Of a stretch of 64,000 bases of DNA, positions 1 to 11,284 are shown piece after piece. Origin of the DNA: Brachynemurus nebulosus (Eukaryota; Arthropoda; Insecta; Neuroptera; Myrmeleontidae); contig JAPWDM010000044.1 in assembly GCA_035578155.1 (NCBI GenBank), positions 1,204,001-1,268,000 of the forward strand. The letters run 5' to 3'. The notes beneath the pieces were generated by a model. The model ran no database searches. It was not told the origin of the DNA and saw only the letters and a program-made list of their open reading frames with translations. Made by a program: the position numbers and the translations under genes. Each line of letters starts with the position of its first letter. Positions within the stretch are counted from its first letter, which is position 1.

Positions 1-88
1 ATTGTTGTGCATCGGAATAAGCCCCACTTACCAAATTTCATCTCTTAACTTCCATAGGGGGGCCCTACACATATTAAAAGGTTGCGGG

Positions 89-91
<3 letters not shown>

Positions 92-159
<68 letters not shown>
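92..159. repeat. (AT)n microsatellite
   Basis: This is an uninterrupted run of about 34 AT dinucleotides. Any ORF across it is an artefact. Confidence 0.98.
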
Positions 160-163
<4 letters not shown>

Positions 164-942
164 CATCTTTTTTTTTTACATAATCGTGTTCTACGGGTCC
201 GAAAACGGATAGCGCCCCTGGTCTCGCCTCTCGCAGCTCTTATCGTATAGACTGTATAAGTCTAATTTTTCGGAGAAAATTCGACTAAAAATTAAAAATT
301 ATTAGGTACCCAGCAAAAATTTAAAATGAGGTAATAAGAGACCCCAGATTTTAAGATTTTCAATAATTGTTTATTATTTGTCATGCTTTCCGTCAACAAA
401 TTAAATATCAAAAATAATCGAAAACTTAATATAATAACAGAAAAAAATGAAATCGGTGAGAAGTCACGACTAGTTCAAATGCAAAGTTTTTTTTTTTTCA
501 ATTACCTAAAGAAGATTCAAAAACTGTTGCAAACTTATCAACAAGTTATTGGTGATAAAATGAACATATTGAAGTTATCATTACTAATTTTTTAAAATGT
601 TTGACCTTGAATTTTTGGTGTTTGGTGTTTGTCTCTAATTACCCCTGTTTCTTATTATTCCGTTCTCCCTTATAATAACTGAATGTTTTAATCACATCAT
701 TGATTTTTATAATGTGCGTCAAACTTCAGAGAAAATATTAGAAAATTTGTAACCTTCAAAATTATATAGATTAATTTTACTTGATAAAGAATAACATTTT
801 TTTAATGTTACTGATCTAAACCAAATAGGTGTAGAGTGGGTTAAGCAAGCAAATGAAGAAAACACTATTACAGTAGTGAATTAATTATATTGTAAATATT
901 CTTTACATAATTTCAAAGAGTACAATGAAGTAAGTAAATAAG
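160..942. other. AT-rich intronic sequence, nothing recognised
   Basis: There are short T and A runs and no coding signature. The 70-codon ORF at 383-595 is low-complexity and has no family resemblance. Confidence 0.5.
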
Positions 943-1239
943 CAGGGCCGATTTTACCTCTGTGGGGGCCCTGGAGCACTTCTCACGTGGTGGCCCCTGA
1001 GTACTCCACATGCGGCGATCCCTAAGTACTTTTGTGGAGGCTCTCTAGAGAATTTCCGAAATTTTTTTAATTTATTCCGAAAAATAGTGTTCACAAGCTA
1101 AAAAACAAAAAAAAAAGAAACGAAAAAACGCTCTTATTCTTTCTATTCCGTTCCTTTATTTTGCGATTTTATGGAAGCCCCTATTATGTGGAGGCCCTGG
1201 GACACGTGCCTCAGGTGTCCTTATGTGAATCCGGCTCTG
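943..1239. mobile_element. hAT-type MITE, 297 bp
   Basis: The left end CAGGGCCGATTTTACC and the right end (reverse strand) CAGAGCCGGATTCAC form short imperfect terminal inverted repeats typical of hAT elements. They are flanked by TAAATAAG (935-942) and TAAATAAC (1240-1247), an 8-bp target-site duplication with one mismatch. There is no coding capacity, and the interior is GC-richer than its surroundings. Confidence 0.8.
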
Positions 1240-1334
1240 TAAATAACTAACACGTATATTCATACAATGTTACTAATAATATAGGAGCTTTATTGAAATT
1301 ATACATAATATACCCTGTAGATATATGTATAACT

Positions 1335-2715
1335 AGTTGCAGAGTTTTTGAGGTATCAAAGTCCAACAAAAAGGAAAGATATATTTTTAGTAAGAGATAT
1401 ACATATTTTATTATATTAAGAAGATAAAATACTTTTGCAATAAAGATGGATATAGAGTAATTATGTCTAAACTCCCCCTATTAGTTGTTATATCTCTCAC
1501 TCAGGTAATATTGGACGATACATACGATGTATAAAAATACACTACGTTGTAAAAAAAAGTAATCGATTTTGAAATAGTTTGCTTATTTGTATAGTAATGC
1601 AATGATGTATCTACTTAAATAAGTAATTTTAAATTAAATAAATTTCCTATGAATGTTTTTCAATATGGGAACAATTTTTTCCGTCGTAAAAATATTTTGT
1701 ATAATATTATTAAGTACTCCCTTATCGAAGCTGTCCAGATCTGTTTTATGTTTTACATGTTTTTTTCTTTCTTTTTCAGCAAAAATAGCTTCCGATCCAT
1801 CATTTTTTTTTGCTTCACTAGCTATTCTAGTTAAAGTTGCCAGCGATATACCCGTAGCTGCAGTAACACGATTTTTAACTTGAGTTAATGGGATTTTCAC
1901 ACCATCACTTTCACTTTTCATAAACACTAACACATTTAAAATGATAAGTTTTGCTTGTGGACTTAACATTTTATTTTTAATACTCGTATTCATTTCCATA
2001 TATTTAAATTAATTAAATATCAATAGATAAAAACCCGATTAAAATAGAGAGTATAAAAAAGTATAATAATAATCAAGAATACGATAAGTTAAAAAAAATT
2101 GTTAAAATATCGGAAATTGTATCTCGCAGGTAAAGCACTTGACTACCCAAAGCTAAGTAAAAGTACTGATTCTAAAAATTACAAATTGATTTGTAAACAT
2201 ACAAATTTTGTAAAACTAATAAACAGATTTTATTGAAAAATTCATAATAATAGCAATATTTACAAAGGTAGGTTTTATGCAGGTTTTATGACTGTATCAG
2301 GTAGTTCAACAAAATTGAATACATTTCAATTAATTAACCACTGAAAAGTACAGACTTTAAAAGAGAAAATTGTAGACCGTTTTATTATTTGCAATATTTA
2401 GTAAATTGTTCAGAAAGTATAAAATATTAAAAATTAAACGTTTCTAAACTACAAGAAATATGTAATATAATTAAAACTAGAAATACCTATGATAAGAAAT
2501 TTAATGTTTCAAAACGACTTAACGCTACCAATTTTAAAATATTAAATACTAACAGGAAAATTTTTATGAAAAATACCCTTACATAGTAATAATAACATAT
2601 TTTGGTATTTATAAATCCGATTTTTTTAATGGTGTAGACCCTTACTTTCATTTATTTAACGGAGTACTGTAGTAAAACTGGAAGTGGACTTTAGTCGCTC
2701 AGAAACTTTGCAACT
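1335..2715 (-). mobile_element. Tc1/IS630-like DNA transposon, copy 1 of 3 (internally deleted)
   Basis: The ends are AGTTGCAGAGTTTTTGAG on the left and AGTTGCAAAGTTTCTGAG on the right (reverse strand), followed on both sides by sequence reading AAAGTCCA. The same family occurs inverted at 35941-37193 and again at 27107-27609. Copy 1 keeps a 121-codon ORF for the transposase N-terminus but no catalytic domain. Terminal flanks are AT-rich and no clean target-site duplication is visible. Confidence 0.7.
1634..1999 (-). pseudogene. transposase N-terminal fragment with helix-turn-helix-like region
   Basis: This 121-residue ORF begins MEMNTSIKNKMLSPQAKL. It has a helix-turn-helix-like stretch, TGISLATLTRIASEA, at about residues 49-63, then a lysine-rich linker. 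LDSFDKGVLNNIIQNIF follows at about 88-104, which resembles the second DNA-binding segment (DDFDK..IRR..) of IS630/Tc1-like transposases seen in insect genomes. It ends before any DDE catalytic residue, so it could at most encode a DNA-binding fragment. The first 41 codons recur with one difference in copy 2 at 36642. Family placement is from memory of motifs; confidence is moderate. Confidence 0.6.
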
Positions 2716-3027
2716 ACCTATACATTATTATAATAATGAAACCTATAATATATGTGTATTCAATTCACATAACTACAAGTGGATCTCGAATTTTAAAAAA
2801 AGTTAAATCAAGCTTTTATTTAAAAATGACCAAAAAGTATATAGAATAACTTTTGGGTGACGTGTAAAGCAGTGCAACATAATTTGCAAAACCTAAAAAA
2901 AAATCATTCTGTTCATTCTTGGAGAAAATAGAAAGAGTTTAATCTTCATAATATACACATATGTACATATTACTAACAATAAGTATATAGTATATTATCA
3001 GTATGTTTAAAACTAAACAGTACTGAT

Positions 3028-3050
3028 GGTCCTATGGCGCAATGGGTAAA
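3028..3050 (+). other. tRNA-Arg-like 5' fragment
   Basis: GGTCCTATGGCGCAATGG closely resembles the 5' end of eukaryotic tRNA-Arg, including an A box (TGGCGCAATGG). The D-loop and everything beyond are missing and no B box follows, so it is a truncated pseudo-tRNA or a SINE head remnant. Confidence 0.45.
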
Positions 3051-3163
3051 GAAGGTGGATATTTAATGACGCGCGAAAATTTTTTTTCAGAAAACAAGTA
3101 ATTCAGGAACAGAGGTACATATTTTTCATTTAATAACTTTTTTTTAACACTATACCGTCCGCG

Positions 3164-3164
<1 letters not shown>

Positions 3165-3227
<63 letters not shown>
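3165..3227. repeat. (AT)n microsatellite
   Basis: This is a pure AT dinucleotide run of about 31 units. Confidence 0.97.
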
Positions 3228-3231
<4 letters not shown>

Positions 3232-4695
3232 ACGTTTTGTACGTTTTCAAAATTTAAAAAAAAAATGATAAATTTCAAAGTTAATTTTTTTGTACTTGTT
3301 TTGTTGCCGCCCAGTGTACCTTCGCTGCTGGCGCGGACTGTACTTTAAGCTGTGTCAAATTCATTACATTATCTTAAGTTGGCAAAAATGCGCGCGTAAT
3401 GGGTGGATAGTTTTTGGAGGTAATCTACGCTGTATAAGTCAGTTGAATGATAATGTCACATTCATTTTTATTTTTACTTTTTCTGTAATCGCGACCGGAC
3501 TTTGTGTATAACAGGTATGCTTAAATTACTTTTTTTTAATATATTTTTCTATTATTGTAATAATGTAATTAGTTTTAACATGTAAAATTTTGGTCACATG
3601 TAATTTAAAGGTTATATGTTGAATTCAAACTTTTTTTTTAATTTCAACTTTAATAATGGTTAATTTAATTAAATTTACATTTTTATTTATTCAATTTCTT
3701 AAATAGACTTTGTGTATAACAGGAATTTTTGTAACAAAAGTATGTGACAATTTGGTATAAGCTTTGTAATATGGAAGCATTGAGTGGCGTATATGACAAT
3801 TGTGGAAATTTGTTGACCTGAAATCATGTGTTACTTTTAAATGGACTAATTCCTGATGCAATCAACTCGCTGTGGTTCAAATTTGGAGTTTACATTTTCT
3901 CATGTGAATTACATCTGCCTGCCATGAGTTCGTTTCAACCCTGGACAACCACCATAGTTTCAGCGTACTAAAACCCAATTAATACCATCTTTAAAGTGGA
4001 AGTCTTTAGTTAAGTAATCATTTTGGCATATTCTATTACCTTCTTTGCAACTTGGTTTTGGTGCTACTTTAGTTAACAAATTAACATTAATTAGTGAACC
4101 TAATAAAGTGTAAAACAGTTGATTTCTATTAACTTTCTGCCATTCAATTTTCTATTAATTTCTTGTAATGTGTTAGTTTTCATATTAACGTAAAACAGTT
4201 GAATTTCTATTAACTTTTCTGTGACTCAACCTTTTGTCAATTCTATAATGTTCTAAAGTTTTCAAACTAATTATAATTTAAGGCTACCCACCTAACCTAA
4301 CTGTAATTTTAATTTCATAGCATGCGTATTGGTCAGTAGATATTTGTATCTCGTAAATTTTCTATATTTTTCCTACGTTCTCTTTTTGTATCTTATTAAA
4401 ATTATTGTATTTCGTAATTTCTCTGTATTTTCTTGCGTTATGCTCATTTTTTATCTTACTAAAATATTTACTGACTGACTAAACTTTTAATATTATGTAA
4501 TTTATTTCTAAACTAAATTGTTGCTATTTTACATTTTCCTAAATTTTAATAATTTATTTATATTGTTAATTGTTATTGAAACAAGAAATTATTATTAATT
4601 ATTTATTCGTTCAAAATAATTTTATCACTCAATTACCTAATTTTTTTTGTATAAAACTTTATATTGGGAACAATCTGAATAAACCCTCACGACCC
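3228..4695. other. intronic sequence with short internal direct repeats
   Basis: There is no gene. Three imperfect direct repeats are visible: GACTTTGTGTATAACAG at about 3499 and 3707; a 35-bp unit around GTAAAACAGTTGA at about 4110 and 4191; and a 55-bp unit starting TCGTAA at about 4352 and 4412. They look like local slippage duplications. The 73-codon ORF at 3290-3511 has no recognised family. Confidence 0.5.
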
Positions 4696-4698
4696 TGA

Positions 4699-5370
4699 CG
4701 CTCCTTTCACATTGCACGGTTTTCGCCGTACGGGAAAAAACCGTACGACTTTTTGCCGTGATATTGTTGCTTTCACATTGCACGGTTTTTTGCCGTTGTA
4801 AACTGAATATCTTCATTTGATTTGCAACATTACACAAGTAACAAGTGTGATTAAAATGAATTGTATAAATCAGAGGAAATAGAGAGTAGGATTATTTATT
4901 ATCACACTCTTTGAAGACCTTAAAATGACGAAAATAAATTTTTCAGTTATTTTCGGATGTTTACAGGCTCCTTTGATTAATTTCTTGGCAAACTTAACGT
5001 CAAAACACACAATTTCGAAATTGCATACAATCTATTAAAATACTGGTTATCACATTCAACATTAGTTTCATCCATTTCACAAATAAAATTAATAATTAAC
5101 ATGAAATTCAACAAAATATTATTAATGCCGTACGTTAAAAAACCGTGCAATGTGAAATCATCCTTTTAATTACATACATTACTGAGTTAAAAACGACGTA
5201 CGGCAACCGTCAAGTCCAGTGGCAAGAGACGGCTGCTACCCGGCACGGCAACGGCATTTTGCCGTGACCGTGTAATGTGACAGGTCCTATGCTCTTCTTC
5301 GCTCCACTAAAAAAATTCGACCGTACGGTTTTTTGCCGTGCGGCGAAAACCGTACAATGTGAAAGGAGCG
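4699..5370. mobile_element. PIF/Harbinger-like MITE, 672 bp
   Basis: The termini are CGCTCCTTTCACATTG, continuing for about 35 bp with three mismatches between the ends. The flanks are TGA (4696-4698) and TAA (5371-5373), consistent with a TWA target plus one change. Inside, the words TTTCACATTGCACGG and AAAAAACCGTGCAATG recur in both orientations near 4770-4790 and 5130-5150, as expected for subterminal protein-binding repeats. There is no coding capacity. Confidence 0.72.
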
Positions 5371-5373
5371 TAA

Positions 5374-5595
5374 CACTGTACTAAAAATTGTACAATTAAA
5401 ACAAAAACATTTACATGTAAGACTGAACTAGCTAAGGCAAAAATAAATTTTAATTGCAAACTGAACAATATCTATTATTTAAAATTTTCCTACTGTTTTT
5501 TTTTTTTTTTTTACTGCAATAAGAAATTTTTTTAATACAAACTTTGAAAATTTTATTTTAAATACATTTCTTTTATTTACTTTGAATTACCTAAC

Positions 5596-5693
<98 letters not shown>

Positions 5694-6679
5694 CACAATA
5701 TCATTCAACACGTGTAAACATACGCATTTTTAATAAAAGCAATAACAGAAAAACACCCTGAAAATGATAAAAAATACAAAAAGACATAAAGAATTAAATA
5801 CTTTTGTTGCAATTACATATTCGCATCTCAATACAATTACAAAAAAATTAAAATAAAGAGTAAATGATAATTTATAATCATATTTTTAAGTGTTATATTA
5901 TTTATTCTTCTATAAATATTATTTACAAAAAGTAACACACAGAAAGTGTGTTTGTTGTAGGTCAGTACTTGTTTGTGGTAAGATCGCACACATGTGTGAT
6001 CAATCACTGATCCCAATCGGCCTATAGGACTGTTTTGGCTATTTACAGATACTGTGAACATGGACCAATACTAAAAAAACACATTTGGCTAACCCATATA
6101 ATATTCGAGAGTTGCCCGTACCTTCTACTTGGAAGTTAATTTTTTTTCTAACGCCTGAATAATGTTTATGTATACCTACGTACCTATGTATTATCTACAG
6201 TAGGTATCTACACTATCAAGCGTAAGTGATTTCATTTCAATATCAAAACGTTTCTTCTCTTTTTATTACATATTGATTTAATAAATAATACATACATTCA
6301 TATAAATGTATATTATTATTTGTATGTATGTAATTATTCATTTCAAAACGAATTGTACACAAATTAAAATCTACATTTATTAAATAATTTCAAAATTACT
6401 ATGTACATACTCACATACGTATAACTTCTATATTTTATTATTAAAGAGTTAAACAGTTCGAGAATAAAAAATAAAACTAGTAATTTATTTCAGTGTATAA
6501 TAATGGAAGGAAAATTGTTTAAAACATATCGTTTATTTGATTTTAATGCATAGTTAAATTATAATTTATTTGAAAAAGTGTTAATTATATACTGAAGACA
6601 TATTATTTATATTAGAATTTTAAAATGATAATTTTACAACGCAAAACAAAAATTGAAGAAAAAAAAATGGCAAGAAGGA
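5374..6679. other. AT-rich intronic sequence with microsatellite
   Basis: It contains an (AT)n run at 5597-5691 and a T run near 5497-5512. Nothing else is recognised. Short ORFs here are not supported. Confidence 0.5.
5597..5691. repeat. (AT)n microsatellite, about 95 bp
   Basis: This is an uninterrupted TA dinucleotide run. Confidence 0.98.
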
Positions 6680-7051
6680 ATTTAAGGATGTTTGGGAGAT
6701 ACAATCGGAGATAAAAGTACATGAAATTAGAAATTCGTAAATAATTGCGTTGTATAACAAACTATGAGGTAAATAAATAATTATTATCTTTGTTAAATAA
6801 TAGCTATCACTACAACTGATTGTACAATACATCAAACTATAGCTCTCAGCTGACTACAAGAGCTGAGTACATTCTGAGGATTTTTCGGAGGAATTTCAAA
6901 GTGCTACAAGACGATTGAAAATTTAGTAGAATGTTCCTCATTAAATACTAAGGCCCCTGTGAAAATTTCAAACCGATTCACTAAGCCGTTAATAAGTTAT
7001 TTAATCTGTTCTGTTTTCGAATTTCCATAAGAGTACGTGTAAAATTAGTTT

Positions 7052-7084
<33 letters not shown>

Positions 7085-7400
7085 ACTTTTTAACGGCTTA
7101 GTGAATCGGTTTGAAATTTTCACAGGGATCTTAGTATTTAATGAGGAACATTCTACTAAATTTTTAATCGTCTCGTAGCATTTTTAAATTCCTCCGAAAA
7201 ATCCTCAGAATGTACTCAGCTCTTGTAGTCAGCTGAGAGCTATAGTTTGATGTATTGTACAATCAGTTGTAGTGATAGCTATTATTTAACAAAGATAATT
7301 ATTTATTTACCTCATAGTTTGTTATACAACGCAATTATTCACGAATTTCTAATTTCATGTACTTTTATCTCCGACTGTACCTCCCAAACATCCTTAAATT
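6680..7400. mobile_element. foldback element with ~340-bp arms
   Basis: The left arm (about 6680-7020) and right arm (about 7085-7400) are near-perfect reverse complements. For example, TTTAAGGATGTTTGGGAG on the left pairs with CTCCCAAACATCCTTAAA on the right. They are separated by about 60 bp including a 34-nt T run. Neither arm encodes a recognisable protein. The structure fits a foldback-type transposon or an inverted duplication. Confidence 0.8.
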
Positions 7401-7991
7401 TAAATTTGCATTAGAAACAGTAGACTGTAGAGCACATCTTACTTAGCCCAGGCCCTGAGAAGGCAATATAATTATATAGCACTACATTCAAACTTAACAT
7501 CAGTATAACATCATCGCATAAAAGCTGACTTTCAATGTCAAATTTTTCTTGAAGAAATTGAATTGTATCATTCTAATAAATTGTGGTGAAATATTTACTT
7601 TGTTAAATTTTTACTTGAAAAATTGAAATATTTTACGACCTAGAATATGACTTGAATTGATAATGATTGCTATAAAAATTTGATAAACTAAATATTTCAC
7701 CACTATCATTACGAATTTTCATAAAATTCAAATATCTACAATTCTAATAAAGTATTAAGCTCAATAATATTGCCCACTATTATGAATCGTCGCGGTACAT
7801 ATGTATATATTGTGCAGTGAGTGAATATTGTCGTCTAAGAATAACATTGTATTATAGTCGATAATGAGTTAACTACTCAAAAGCTAACTAGTAACCGAAG
7901 AGTCTATTTTTAATGAGAAGTAACAAAGAAAATTATTTTTATATTTTGACATTTTGTAATATGAATTTTCACAAAGTCACTTTTTTAAGTG
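7401..7991. other. intronic sequence, nothing recognised
   Basis: AT-rich with no ORF of note, no terminal repeats and no RNA gene seen. Confidence 0.45.
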
Positions 7992-7994
7992 TTA

Positions 7995-8453
7995 GGGCCG
8001 ATTTACATTAACACTCTGCTCTCACTCCGATATCACTACGCTTCCGATTCGATATAATCTTGTTGTGTTCACATTACAGTGCTGATATCATGCTGGTACC
8101 TATTCGTTCTCTATTCACATTATAATACTGCTCTGGGTACACTCCCAGTTCGGTCTCAGTTCGATACAAACATCTTTTCATAAAAACTGAATGCAAGCGG
8201 AGTGGAGTGGAATCAAAAAAGTGTTTACACTATAGGTACAAGCCATAACAAGTCTGATATCGCTCCGATAAAATATTACCTGATTGGTATTGATATTGGA
8301 GTGGCATTGAACGGGAGCGAACCGCAAGTGATATCGGGCCGATATCAGAGCGATGATGTGAATACACTCATTGTTTATTGTGTAAGAATATTTTATCGAA
8401 CTGGGAGCGTAGTGATACCGTACTGAGACCGGAGCGTCAATGTAAATCGGGCC
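7995..8453. mobile_element. PIF/Harbinger-like MITE, 459 bp
   Basis: The termini are GGGCCGATTTACATT on the left and GGCCCGATTTACATT (reverse strand) on the right, flanked by TTA (7992-7994) and TAA (8454-8456). The interior is dense in CGATATC and GAGCG words in both orientations and can form internal hairpins. The 74-codon ORF at 8202-8426 is a by-product of this repetition. Confidence 0.7.
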
Positions 8454-8599
8454 TAAATTTTACAAATTATTTGCGCAACATTATTGAGCGTGTAGGAGTT
8501 ATTTAAGACCAGTTGTATGGTGGGGACGCTGGTGAATATACTACAAGAGATATAATAAACCAGTATATTCGTTAATTGTTATAGGTGTGGCATCAGTAC

Positions 8600-9090
8600 C
8601 AAATTTAGGCATAAACCCTATGGACTAGGATCGAGAACGACAAAATTTCCTTTATTTATATACGGAATGTCTCATGGTGTTTTTATCAACTTAATACCCC
8701 CGAAAGAGCTTGAAGAATAATTTTGAAATTTGCTGCACTCTGATGACCGAAAATAATGCGTATTTTTGTATTCGAGTTTTATTCCCGTTTAAAACTTTCC
8801 GTCAGTGACACTAATTTTAAAAATTTAAATCCAACATGATATTTTTCTAGGAAATATCAACTTCACATGACGGGCAATCAGTAAATGGAATTAAAATTTG
8901 CACGTAAGAAATAGACCCTTCTTTCGGCCATAGTCTAACAAATATATTATATTTATTCACCGACCCATTTTCGAGGTGAAAACATAGTTAGATACGCCCT
9001 ATTTTTACCTTTTTATTGACATACTTATTCTAGTCAAAAACTTAAAAGATCTGTTATTAAGTTCATGCAAGTAAAAGGAGGGGTAAGCGC
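8600..9090 (+). repeat. dispersed repeat R1, copy 1
   Basis: This is homologous, in the same orientation, to 31808-32360. Shared landmarks in order are AAATTTCCT..ATTTATATA, GAAATTTGCT.CACTCTGATGACC, TCAGTGACACTAATTTTAAA-like words and CCCATTTTTGAGGT near the end. No ORF is maintained in both copies, so the parental element is unknown. Confidence 0.7.
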
Positions 9091-9586
9091 GCAATATTTT
9101 ATTAAACCCATGAGCGTAAAGGTTAACAAGAAAAATATAATATTAGCATCTTTTATGGGTTATCCCGACCAAAAGAAAATAATAAACAGTTCGAACGGGA
9201 TTAATCCAAAATTCATCGTACTATACCTATCTAATATTTATTTTTTATATTCACGAATGCAAATGTCGACATATTATTAGATACGAGCATGCGCAAAAGC
9301 CTGAGATATTACATATGTATATGAGCATGTGTTCCGAGATGGGATCCCGCTGCTCACGGCGTTTTTATATTTTTATTTAAGAGTGAAATCGTGTGACATT
9401 TAATTTTTTGTGATTTATAAAGTGTAACTTTCGTTTACCTTGGCAGTGAAACTCCATAATAAAAATATTTGCACTTTTTTGCGAATGCCGGTAAATACAA
9501 CTGAAAAGCGAATATTCATTTGCCTATGTGAATGCGAATACAAATATTCGTTATGTATAACTCACATAATAAATAAAAAAATGTTG
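9091..9586. other. intronic sequence, nothing recognised
   Basis: There is no supported gene, and short ORFs are not conserved in the related copy at 32 kb. Confidence 0.4.
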
Positions 9587-9630
9587 GCCCAACGTGGGAA
9601 TCGAACCCACGGCCCTGAGATTAAGAGTCT
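9587..9630 (-). other. 3' half of tRNA-Lys(CTT), pseudogene
   Basis: Read on the minus strand this matches the 3' half of eukaryotic tRNA-Lys: anticodon loop CTCTTAA, variable region, T arm GTGGGTTCGATTCCCAC and acceptor strand GTTGGGC. The 5' half is absent, because the sequence upstream of the anticodon cannot form the D or acceptor stems. On the plus strand it is equivalent to an extended primer-binding-site sequence. It cannot be a functional tRNA. Confidence 0.75.
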
Positions 9631-9770
9631 TCAACCTTCAAAATTGTTTTATTATACGTTAAATGATTACAATTTCCAAAACGCGCTAAGTCATTTTTTG
9701 CAATTTTTCAGGAAATGGAAAAAAAAATATCTAGGTAAGCAAATGTAGTAACCTGATTACACTATTTTAA

Positions 9771-10670
9771 CCCTAGAATCATACGTACTCGTCAAAACGA
9801 CGAACGAACTTCTCTACCTGCTCCAATACTGTGACTGTCGGTACCTGCTCGCTGTGAAATTTCTGTTATCTAATTTATTTGTTATTATAACACATAAGAC
9901 ATATAAATTTTGTTTATAGCTATTGTCGTTTTTTTATACTGAAATAGTGTGCGTCAAAAGGACGACGATGTATGATTAACCTATATTTTTTTTTAAAGAT
10001 TTTGTACTCCACATATAAAAGTTTTCCTAATTTTTCTAAAATTTATTAAAGATATGGATGTTATAATTAATTTATTCAACGATTATGATAATGTGAAAGA
10101 TGATTACAGCTGTTTGACTTATAGAGACGACATAATACTGAAGTTTTAACATATTGAATCGAAAACTAAAGAATGCGTTTCGAATGACTTAATAAAAGAT
10201 TAACAATTTATTTTGTGGAAAATATTTTAATTTTTATTATTTTTTGAGATCTTATTCAAAAAATTACTAACAAATTTTAGAAAATTTACAAAGGTGCCTA
10301 ATGGGGAAATAGCTACATATCTATAGGAATATTTATGACTGAGAAATTTCACATTCTGTAAAGTCACACATGTCCACTGACTCATCATAGTTCATAAATT
10401 AATTATTACAATTGATGTATTTATCTATTTTTTAATTTTTATAATGAAAATATGCTTTGATAAAAAGATTAAAAAAATTAATAAATATTTACATTATGAA
10501 ATTTTTCCAAATCCAATTTTTTTAAATATTTTGTTCGCTTTTGTAGTATTGTTATGTAAAAAAAATGTTTTTTGCAAATAAACTCTAAAACTCCCCGTAA
10601 AAAGTCCATTCGTCGAAACGACGCCGACGTATGATTAACTTGACTCGTAGACCAACGTATGATTCTAGGG
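9771..10670. mobile_element. piggyBac-like element, 900 bp, non-autonomous
   Basis: It is flanked by TTAA on both sides (9767-9770 and 10671-10674). With the TTAA, the terminal inverted repeats read TTAACCCTAGAATCATACGT at both ends. A GTATGATTAACC/CTTG word with an adjacent GTCAAAACGACG-like motif recurs near 9780, 9955 and 10610, suggesting subterminal binding sites. A short reading frame at 10053-10149 (MDVIINLFNDYDN...) could be the acidic N-terminus of a lost transposase, but this is weak. Confidence 0.75.
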
Positions 10671-10674
10671 TTAA

Positions 10675-10998
10675 GGATCTTAGATAATTATTGATGTTAT
10701 TTATTTGTTCTTATTTATACAAGTAATTTTCAATAAGTTATATTGAAAATACTTTTCAAAAGGGCACTAAGTCATCCGACTTAGCACTTTTTGGAAAAAA
10801 CCGTTAAAAGATTGGGTTAAGTTGGTTAAAATGACTTAGTTTGTTTAAATAAAGATACATTTTATTCAAGAAACATTTTAAACAGTGCATTATTAGCAAT
10901 ATTTCATGTGTTTAACATATTAGAAAATCTGTCTACAAGCAAATTTGAAAAAAATACCAGCTATTATTGAAAAAACAAGAAAAAAACATTGATAGCTT
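10675..10998. other. intronic sequence with a small perfect hairpin
   Basis: GCACTAAGTCATCCGACTTAG with the following CAC at about 10763-10786 forms a short hairpin, and CTAAGTCA words recur at 9683 and (reverse) 10830. They may mark the end of the adjacent transposase relic, but this is not resolved. Confidence 0.35.
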
Positions 10999-11284
10999 TT
11001 ACAAAAAGGGTTCTTGCTCGTCATACACACGTTCACTATTATCACCCACTCCAGTTGGCTCTTTTAATGGTTCTTCATAAAAATTCCTGACTTCTGCCTT
11101 GTGACTGGCGAATTTTAAGAGTTGACAAATATCTTTCTGCTTTTCTTTGCTGATGCAGTTTTTAGGTTGAACTTTTGAAGGGTTTTTGTAGGCATTCACA
11201 AGATTACTGTCCTTTTTTTTAACGGCGAACCAAGATGTGTCATCTGTATATGTAGATTTGCCACCTACTTTTTGGTTTCCTTTG
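10999..11284 (-). pseudogene. C-terminal part of DDE-type transposase relic, cut off by the LTR element
   Basis: This minus-strand frame ends at 10999 after about 95 codons (HKGNQKVGGKSTYTDDTSWF... to ...SERVYDEQEPFL). The longer reading frame to 11403 runs into the LTR and is not natural. It continues the protein interrupted at 18622, where the matching frame ends LFCFP. The two pieces are joined when the retrotransposon and one copy of its TTTG duplication are removed. Confidence 0.7.
11281..11284. other. target-site duplication TTTG, left copy
   Basis: TTTG directly precedes the left LTR and recurs directly after the right LTR at 18622-18625. A 4-bp duplication is usual for Ty3/gypsy integrases. 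Confidence 0.85.

Noticed and set aside
2..250. 82-codon ORF with a long Ile/Tyr run
   Set aside because: It is the translation of the (AT)n microsatellite.
6620..6835. 71-codon minus-strand ORF
   Set aside because: It overlaps the left arm of the foldback and has no counterpart with conserved reading frame in the right arm.
8202..8426. 74-codon ORF as a gene
   Set aside because: It lies fully inside the 459-bp MITE and is built from its palindromic words.
9587..9630. Functional tRNA-Lys gene
   Set aside because: The D arm, 5' acceptor strand and 5' anticodon stem are missing.
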